In this document: positions 56,728 through 64,000 of the stretch, in pieces
How positions within the stretch are numbered: position 1 is the stretch's first letter
Layout of the letters: each line of letters opens with the position of its first letter
Assembly (NCBI RefSeq): GCF_023898315.1
Contig: NC_064614.1
Coordinates: 375,285,348 to 375,349,347 of the forward strand
DNA: 64,000 nt
Direction of reading: 5' to 3'
From: Schistocerca nitens
Taxonomy: Eukaryota; Arthropoda; Insecta; Orthoptera; Acrididae
Translations under genes and position numbers: made by a program
The notes under the pieces: generated by a model
What the model saw: only the letters and a program-made list of their open reading frames with translations
The model's database searches: none
What the model was told of the DNA's origin: nothing

Positions 56728-59101
56728 TCATTGTCTGTCTCTTTGTTGGTGCGCGCCGTTATTGGGATTAGGAGACCTAACGTCTACAAATTCGCCTTGT
56801 CGAGAGGGCCCTGCTCTGTTTGAATCCCGCCAGTTCTGATGCAATTCAGGTCTGTCGTTACGATCATATCGTGTGTCGACATGTCGGTAGATTCCATAGT
56901 TTCTTTCTTGTCGGTTAAGTGGTGGAGAATTTCTCCCTGCATCGTAACTGCGCGCTGAACTGTTGCGTCTGAAGTTATTCTGTCTCCCCTGATAATAATT
57001 GTTTTGGTACCCATATTGTCTGTTTCTATGGTAATCTCTGTCATATTCATTGCTACGGAAATGCGATGTTTCTCTGTAACTATTATTACTCTGCCAGTGG
57101 TTGTCATATGGGTGGTGTCTGTTTTGGTCACGATCTGTTTTGGTCACGATTTGCGTTGTGAGAATAGCCTTGTCGTGTCCAGTTATTATTTCTTTCATCC
57201 CGGAATTGTGACAGATGTGACCTGTAATTGTTGTGCTCCTGTTTCCGCGTTCCCCGATTGTCAGTGTCAATTTCCAGTTCTTGTAACAGTCCCTGAAAAG
57301 CCTCAATGTCTTCTTTGCAACGTCCTGCTAAAATAATATGTCGTAAATGGTCAGGCAGTTTGATTAAGCAAATGCGGATGAGTTCTGAGGGGCTGTATGG
57401 GTTTGAAAGATACTGATTCTTGTGCAACATGTCTTCAAAATATTTCACAAGACTGGAGAATTCAGATTGTTCGAAATGTTTCATCATTATGATGCCATGT
57501 TTTACTCGGTCTTGTGTGGCTTGAGACCAATATGCTGAGAGGAAGGCATGGTAAAATTCTCCTTCACTGTGGCAATCGTGAATGACCGATCGCATTCTTA
57601 CAGCTGGTTCATTCTCTAAGTAGCCACACATAAATTCTAATCTGTGTTCTAACGACCAGTTGGGAGGAAAACAATGAGAGACTTGATGGAGCCATGCTTG
57701 TGGATGAATGTCGTTGCCAGAATTCTTAAATGTTTTGAATTTACGTGTAGTAATGAACAGCTTATAGTCAAAATCATCATGTCGGCGAGTCGCATATCGG
57801 TCACTGTTAGGTCGTGTCGGCCGTTCCATCTCAAAATTCGGTGCACATTGCCAATTTCTTTCATAACTTCCGAAATGCCCTGTGTTATTATTTTGCGGCT
57901 TTTCCGTATTTCTAAGTCCCTCTTCCCGTGTTGGAGCGCGAGTGTCCTCTGAAATACGTAATTCTTGTATTACCTGTGTCAGCTGATCTTGTACTTCCCG
58001 TATTTCCCTTTGGTGTTGCGTATTAATTTGATTCATATTTTGTTTCAGTTTCCTAATTTGTTCGCTCTCTTCTGTGTCATTAAAGACTACCGGTTTTGTG
58101 TCGTTCAGATTATCATCTACCTTCGTAGATAAGTTAGTGAACTGATCCGAAAGTTCGGCTACTTTCTCCGATAGTGTACTTATTTCCTCAGTGTGTTCTT
58201 CTGAACCAAGTTTCAGAGTATTTACTGTGTCCTTTAAATTTTCCTGAGTTTTTGCAAGTTGCGTAACCGAATCGGTAGATGCAACTGAGCCAAATTTAGC
58301 TTGCAAGGTCTCATGATTTTCATGAACAGTAGTTTGCAGTTCTTTTATGGCTGCTTCGTGATTCTGTAGTGCATTTTCATGACGCGAAAAAATAGGTTGG
58401 AAATGCTCACAAATTTGGGTTTTTACGTCGTTACAGACTTTTTGACATTTCGATTCAATGTGATGTAACTCAGTAGTTAAATCCTCACGTGTTTGTTCAA
58501 GAGTTTGCTACAATGAGTCTAACTTTTGAAGCTGTTGCTGTGTTTGTCTCTGATTTAGTTCCATTGTGTCTAACTTTTGCTGTGTTTGTCTCTGATTTTG
58601 TTCCATTGTGTCTAACTTTTGAAGATTTTGTTCCATTGTGTCTAACTTTTGAAGCTTTTGTTGTGTTTGTCCCATTTGTTGCGTTAATTGTAATAACAAT
58701 GCACTGGTGTCTGGAACATGTTCCTCAGTGCTTTTCAGCAGTGAATTTGCACCGGCAACATTCACATTTTGACAAGTGGAAAATGTGTTTTGACTCATTT
58801 GAGAAAACGGTGAGGACCCAAAACCTGAATCTACAATATTTGCAAAATTGTGTCCTGTCATTCCCGATTCCTGAGGCGAGCTGTTGCCGACCGATCGATC
58901 GATAATGCTTCCCTCTTCACTAATTGTTTCACTGTCCACGCCATTGTTTGCCGCCCGCTCCATTTCCCTATGCACAATTACCAAATTACTACTTTGAACA
59001 TCAGTTAATTCATTACTCGGTGGCGCTAACACACTGCTTTCGTTTTCACTGTCATTTCTCAGTTTACTTTGGAGCCTAGTATTACGTTTTTCACACGCCA
59101 T
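56728..59101 (-). pseudogene. gag of gypsy B (one in-frame stop, one 16-bp duplication frameshift)
   Basis: It starts MACEKRNTRLQSKLRND at 59101. An acidic stretch is followed by a Gln-rich coiled coil built from repeated KLDTMEQNxRQTQQ units (58510-58680). A single TAG at 58508-58510 interrupts the frame, which continues in the same phase (QTLEQTRED...). The capsid-like domain (FDYKLFITTRKFKTFKN, FPPNWSLEHRLEFMCGYL, LSAYWSQATQDRVKHG) is clearly homologous to that of element A. A 16-bp direct duplication (57119-57134 and 57135-57150) shifts the frame near the end; the Arg/Asn/Tyr-rich tail continues in the other frame to 56728. No CCHC knuckle is visible. Confidence 0.87.
57119..57150. repeat. 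16-bp tandem duplication in gag of gypsy B
   Basis: ctgttttggtcacgat occurs twice in direct contact (57119-57134, 57135-57150). Sixteen is not a multiple of three, so it shifts the gag frame; skipping one copy joins the two open frames. Confidence 0.95.
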
Positions 59102-59404
59102 TATTGTCACAGTATTTCACACGACAACACAGAAAAACACAATTTGAAGAGCAAAAATAAGAGAACACATTAACATGACACTGAAAATAATATCTAGTTA
59201 ATTGCAGCTGCGAAATACTTGGTGCAAATCTACATGCATGCCACAACTGTTTTATTGTACAACAATGAAAAACTACGACAACAAAGGAAATTCTCTCTAT
59301 GATTACGCGCTAGCAATAAACAATAGCTACACTAATCACACAAACTACAAGAAAAAAAAAATCAGAAGATTCCAGTGAGGTATCCTAGGCTAAGGGTCGA
59401 CATA

Positions 59405-60156
59405 TGAAACGTCCCCTTAGTAAAATTATACATGACTGTGCTTAAACTGACACACAATAAGCCGGCCGCGGTGGTCTAGCGGTTCTAGGCGCGCAGTCCG
59501 GAACCGCGCGGCTGCTACGGTCGCAGGTTCGCATCCTGCCTCGGGCATGGATGTGTGTGATGTCCTTAGGTTAGTTAGGATTAAGTAGTTCTAAGTTCTA
59601 GGGGACTGATGACCACAGATGTTAAGTCCCATAGTGCTCAGAACCATTTGAACCATTTGACACACAATATTTTGTTAGCGCAACGCAATCTGACTTTCAA
59701 AATTCCCTACAAAAGAATGGCCCTGACTAACATTAAACTATACTTTTCACAAATCACTTACCTCACAAAAACCTTCGCTGCTCAAGCTACTGCAATACAG
59801 CGAGCGCCACTACTGCCAGCTAAATAAAAGATTCAAACTATGGAAGGCACTAACTACTGATAGGGATAGTTAGCAAATGAAAGATATTAATAGAGAACAA
59901 ACAATGTATTTACCTTGATATCATCATATATATAGCAGTTCATGAGAAATTACAAAACTCCGCCATCTCTCTCCCCACATCCACCACTGCTGGCGGCTCA
60001 CCTCCAACTGCGCAACGCTACGCGCTGTTCACAGCCAGCTGCCTAACACTACAATGGTTGAGTATTACAACAATGCAAAGCAGCCACAGACTGCACACAG
60101 CACAGCCAGTGATTTTTTTATACAGAGGTGGCGTTACCAATAAAAAAACCTAAACA
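59405..60156 (-). repeat. 5' LTR of gypsy element B (contains a SINE)
   Basis: Matches 51887-52429 except for the SINE and one 12-bp target copy at 59460-59669. It is the promoter-side LTR for minus-strand transcription. The SINE lies near the downstream edge of this LTR. Confidence 0.9.
59460..59657 (+). mobile_element. tRNA-derived SINE (Leu-like head) inside an LTR, 12-bp TSD
   Basis: It is flanked by tgacacacaata (59448-59459 and 59658-59669). The head is agccggccgcggtggtctag, with the B box ggttcgcatcc (one base off consensus), then the family tail ending gctcagaaccatttgaacc. The other LTR of the same element has the empty site, so insertion came after the LTR element arrived. Confidence 0.95.
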
Positions 60157-61149
60157 GCTCTTTGGCAAAAAATATAATGTAATTCTATTTCACTAATATT
60201 GTGATATTATTACAGCAATAATTTTAAATGATTATTTTTCTGTATCTAAATCTTTATAATATTAAGTAGTGATGAGGTATTGTACTGTATGATAGTGTAG
60301 TGTTAATTTCCCACAGCCTTTCATGCACTCAAAGTACTAAGCCGGCTTAGACTACGCAATCACTTCAGTCATTCTCATTCATATAAGTCAGCTTCTTATT
60401 CACACGACCCAACACAAACGATACACAAACTATATACTTTCCCATTATATATTTTCTTTTTTGTTATGGCGTGAATCTCGATGAGTGCCGACGTCACCAA
60501 TCTGCTCGCTGTCCTATGTGCCAAAATAACCGCTGCAAAATTCTCTTTTTGCTGAAACTTATACAAAATTTTCACAGGTTAGTGTACAATTTTTCCACTT
60601 CAGCTCCTGAAACAAAAATAAAAAAGCACAAGGTATTATCGACATTTGACTGAAAAGCTACATTTCTTCCGTTCATCTCTTTCTCACAAATTGATGGTGT
60701 GCCACACTCACTCTGCAAAAACATACCAAAGTGACTCGCACATTCCGTACTCACGCCACATAGTACAAACCATCGCCCAAGATCTACCACTCAGGCGCTC
60801 GCAAACTACTCGTGAAAGCCCACATGAATATCATCGAGCAATAGTGCGGAAAACTACATGCGAAAACCACAAGAGAATAACCACAGTGAACAGCAATCGC
60901 ATAAGACGCGGTAGTTCATCTGTGTAACCACGCTCGAATAAAATATCCCATTGGCGGGAAACATCGCACCAAAGAAGACATCCACAGACAAAAAACACAC
61001 CACAAATACATCGCGGCACTGACGATGACAATAATCAGCCCACAGCGAAAATAATTTGCACAGGGCAATGGTCACAAACCACAACGAAACACACAAGAAA
61101 GTCAACACGTCTTTTGCGTGGACAGTTCTAAAACAAGTATTATAGTTAG
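60157..61149. other. No gene recognised
   Basis: AT-rich flank of gypsy B with no recognised gene or repeat. Confidence 0.4.
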
Positions 61150-62160
61150 TCTGACGATTTAGCTATGGGTTCACCTTTTAGTCCTGTATACCTGAAGTTG
61201 TCAGGCACAGTTTCGAACAAATTTTTCTATAGAGAGAACCACTGCATTATAAAATTAAGTACTGGTTCAGATACGTCGACGAAGCGCTGTGATTTTGGAC
61301 TGGTACCACTACATACTTAGATACATTATTACAGCATTAAAATTCACAACATAAGAAAATACAGTTAATGATGGGGCTGAGAGGCTCTTCTGCAAATTTC
61401 TCGGACCTTAAAACAGAAATTACGACAAGAAAACATATGTTCAGCATTTAGAGAAATAATACTGATACGATAAGTCATACCAGCTCCCAGAATTCACACA
61501 GTCAGGAACGTGTAGTCTTCCATTTAATGATGCATCCAAATCAGCCTTTCAATCAAAACTAAAAACTATTAAACAAATCGTTTCCAATAATGGCTGTAGT
61601 TGGGCCTTGATTCATAATATTCTACGAAAAAAGAAAAGGAATAAAATTACAGCGCTTCTGAACGCTGACAAAAAGCGGGCACTCAATAGTGACAGAGCCT
61701 CTTGCAAAATTTCATGTATTGGTAACATTTCAAACAATCTAGCAAAAAATTTTAAGTTTCGCAACTACAGCCCTCATTTTATAACAGCCTCTTAATAATA
61801 TATTAAAAATTTTATTCAGTAGTAAAGAAAATTGGTATACCTTCGCACATAGTGGCATATTTAAAATCATTTGTAAGTGTGAAAGAGTATATATTGGACA
61901 ATCAGACAGGACTGTGCCAATTAGGCTACAGAAGCTGGTGATTAAGGAAGTGACATTCGACCTATGCTGACCATCTTTTAGCAGAAAATACGCATGTGAT
62001 GTAGACTGGGAAGCCTTACATTCTATCACGGAAAGCAGAAGGATGTCCCTAATAGACACAATGGAAATCAACGAGTACATGATACAGAATACCCACCTAA
62101 TATCAAATAATCATACTCATTTTCCATTTTCCCGTTTGTGAAGTATAGTTTCGTTAATGA
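61150..62160 (+). pseudogene. Penelope-like retroelement remnant (RT and GIY-YIG endonuclease)
   Basis: Near 61255-61285 the + strand reads KYWFRYVDEAL, the catalytic YVDD-type block of Penelope-like RT with the second Asp as Glu. It is followed by FWTGTTTYLDTLLQH, GSSANFSDLKTEITTRKHMF and DTISHTSSQNSHS. Farther on come IGNISNNLAKNFKFRNYSP (61720-61780) and CERVYIGQSDRTVPIRLQK (about 61880-61935), a GIY-YIG-like nuclease motif in which the first part is eroded. That RT-to-GIY-YIG order defines Penelope-like elements. Many stops are present. The 5' limit is uncertain. Confidence 0.75.
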
Positions 62161-62297
62161 ATACTGGATTCAAACTGAAAATTTATCTTATTTGTCTTCT
62201 TTTGCGTATTGTACCTGCACATCCTTTGTTGGTAAACGTAATTATTTTAATGTTTTCCTATAAACACTTTGCCATTTTTGCATCTTCTGTACAAATA

Positions 62298-62880
62298 ATA
62301 TCTACATCTACATATATACTCCGCTAGCCACCAAGCGGTGTGTGGCGGAGGGAACAATTCGCGCCAAAGTCATATTCCCCCCCCCCCACCCCCCACCCCA
62401 CCCCTCTGTTCCAATCGCTGATCGCGCGAGGGAAAGACGACTGTCTGAACGCCTCAGTACAAGCTCTAATTTCCCTTGTCTTTGAATGGTGATCATTGCG
62501 CGATTTGAATATTGGTGGTTATAATATAAGCTCTACATCCTTGGTGAAGATCCGATTTCGGAATTTAGTGAGCTGCCCCTTCCGTTTAGCGCCCCGTCTA
62601 TCTGCAGGTGTGTCCCACATCAAACTTTCTATGAGATTTGTAATTTTCTCGCGATGGCTAAATGTACGTCACGAATCTTGCCGCTCTTCTTTGGACCTTC
62701 TCAATCTCTTGAATCAGACCCAACTGGTAACGGCCCCATACAGACGAACATTACTCTAAGACTGGACGAACTAACGAATTGTAAGCTATTTCCTTTGTTG
62801 AAGGACTGCATCACTTCAGGATTCTACCAATAAACCGCACTCTAGAGTTCGCCTTTTCCCATTACTTGTATAATCTGATC
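62298..62880 (-). pseudogene. 3' end of a CR1/Jockey-type LINE
   Basis: On the minus strand, from about 62860, words such as SAVYW, LVRPVLE-like, SVWGRYQLGLIQEIEKVQRR followed by AARFVT (near 62670-62720), then FRQSSFPRAISDWNRG-like sequence in broken frames, give the C-terminal end of the LINE type seen at 8516. The 3' end is tatgtagatgtagatatt (at 62298). A C-rich run at 62379-62402 (+ strand) lies in the 3' part. Confidence 0.78.
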
Positions 62881-62884
62881 ATTC

Positions 62885-63307
62885 CACTGTTGAAGTCGCA
62901 CATCCTGTTTGTCTGTGCGACATTCAGTTGTCACCTGAAGATAGCCTGAGAAGCCGAAATCCTTTTTAATATTATTGCAACTTTCTGCCAAGCACCGTGA
63001 ATTTATATTTTCGATCATGCTGTGAATCAAACACTCCCACGAAACTAAGAGCTATGTACTGAAACGGTGTTTAGCTTTTGTCTTCTTCTAATAGAAAATG
63101 CCATAGGTTACTGCAAAGTCGAAACACAACACATACATGTCGTATTAATCCACGTCACTCTATCGAATGATGAATCGTGTTGAGGAAACAAATATATTGC
63201 GAATGGTGACAGTATGCTCGTCGTTTCATAAAACTTAAACATCGTGCTTTTCTAGGGAGGTGACATTAATTTTGCTTGGTGTGCTTATCACATCAAACTG
63301 AACATAT
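62885..63307. other. No gene recognised
   Basis: No recognised motif before the Tc1 element. Confidence 0.4.
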
Positions 63308-63309
63308 TA

Positions 63310-64000
63310 CACTACTGGCCTTTAAAATTGCTACACCATGAAGATGACGTGCTACAGACGCGAAATTTAAGCGACAGGAAGAAGATGCTGTGATATGCAA
63401 ATGATTAGCTTTTCAGAGCATTCACACAAGGTTCGCGCCGGTGGCGACACCTACAACGTGCTGACACGAGGAAAGTTTCCAACCGATTTCTCATACACAA
63501 ACAGCGGTTGACCGACGTGGCCTGGTGAAACGTTGTTGTGATGTCTCGCGCAAGGAGGAGAAATGCGTACCATCACGCTTCCGGCTTTGATAAAGGTCGG
63601 ATTGTAGCCTACCGCGATTGCGGTTTATCGTATCGCGACATTGCTGCTCGCGTTGGTCGAGATCCAATGACTGTTAGAAGAATATGGAATCGGTGGGTTC
63701 AGGAGGGTAATACGGAACGCCGTGATGGATCCCAACGGCCTCGTATTACTAGCAGTCGAGATGACAGGAATCTTACCCGGATGGCTGCAACGGATCGTGC
63801 AGCCACGTCTCGAACCCTGAGACGGGGACGTTTGCAAAACAACAACCATTTGCACGAACAGTTCGACGACGTTTGCAGCAGCATGGACCATCAGCTCGGA
63901 GACCATGGCTGCGGCTACCCTCGACAGGAGCGCCTGCGATGGTGTAGTCAACGACGAAACCTGGGTGCACGCATGGCAAAACGTCATTTTTTCGGATGAA
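63310..64000 (+). mobile_element. Tc1-like transposon, left part (runs off the window)
   Basis: The left terminal repeat begins cactactggcctttaaaatt at 63310, directly after TA (63308-63309). The right end lies beyond 64000. It is a different Tc1 family from 6130-7551 and 28169-29334. Confidence 0.82.
63541..64000 (+). pseudogene. Tc1-like transposase, 5' part, frameshifted
   Basis: It starts MSRARRRNAYHHASGFDKGR and continues with the helix-turn-helix region YRDCGLSYRDIAARVGRDPM and TVRRIWNRWVQEG. After TSRTLRR (near 63815) the reading moves to another frame (ARTVRRRLQQHGPSARRPWL), then to a third that ends VNDETWVHAWQNVIFSDE at the window edge, with the first catalytic Asp. At least two frameshifts mean that this copy is not functional. 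The rest of the catalytic core is outside the window. Confidence 0.85.

Larger units (their letters stand above)
51887..60156 (-). mobile_element. Ty3/gypsy LTR retrotransposon B: gag only, pol deleted
   Basis: LTRs lie at 51887-52429 (543 bp) and 59405-60156 (about 542 bp without the SINE inserted in it). I count four or five differences by eye. They start TG and end CA. On the minus strand the order is gag (59101-56728), then, less than 100 bp on, a remnant of the last ~35 residues of integrase (about 56640-56535), then a 4.1-kb non-coding region to the 3' LTR. Protease, RT, RNase H and the integrase core are all missing. The flanking bases (tacag on the left, gctct on the right) give no clear target duplication, and no TGG-type primer-binding site is evident. 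It resembles the gag-only non-autonomous (TR-GAG) organisation described in plants. Confidence 0.88.

Overview
This window is eukaryotic, repeat-dominated, AT-leaning DNA. No host gene with exons can be supported anywhere in it. Nearly everything recognisable is a transposable element (TE): Tc1/mariner transposons, a hAT element, Ty3/gypsy LTR retrotransposons, several LINE families, a Penelope-like element and many tRNA-derived SINEs. From memory, not a search, the SINE families (tails reading ctgagcactatgggactta, heads such as ggccgagcggttctaggcg) are those of very large orthopteran genomes, most like Schistocerca grasshoppers and locusts.

Layout. 1-6.1 kb is mostly unassigned, with a GC-rich island (1.15-1.47 kb), a mariner remnant (3.6-4.1 kb) and a cluster of U2 snRNA-like repeats (4.3-4.9 kb). 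6.13-7.55 kb is a complete Tc1-like transposon with an open transposase. 8.5-14.6 kb holds two 5'-truncated LINEs, a DD41D-type mariner relative, a Tc1 fragment, a SINE nested in its own family, and a palindromic tRNA-like composite. 15.4-28.1 kb is one LINE split by a 9.6-kb gypsy element (element A, minus strand, LTRs differing at 2 of 697 bases). 28.2-37 kb is a patchwork of Tc1, mariner, SINE and LINE fragments. 37-43 kb carries two more LINEs, one keeping ORF1, endonuclease, reverse transcriptase and a C-terminal zinc finger. 46.4-47.75 kb is a DD41D transposon with one open frame and a mutated catalytic residue. 49.3-51.4 kb is a hAT element with 8-bp target duplications that carries a four-part tRNA-like composite. 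51.9-60.2 kb is a second gypsy element (B, minus strand), which keeps gag but almost no pol. 60-64 kb holds Penelope-like, LINE and Tc1 remnants.

How the parts relate. The window is a nested archive, and eleven target-site duplications (TSDs) can be read directly, which gives an order of events: gypsy A into a LINE, SINEs into LINEs, a mariner and an LTR, and a composite into a hAT. The two gypsy elements have homologous gag proteins and very similar LTR pairs, yet both have lost much of pol, so they look like non-autonomous copies mobilised in trans. The most unusual structures are the variable-length tRNA-like composites, which always end in an inverted copy; the U2-headed repeats; and the SINE families that appear to have exchanged heads and tails.
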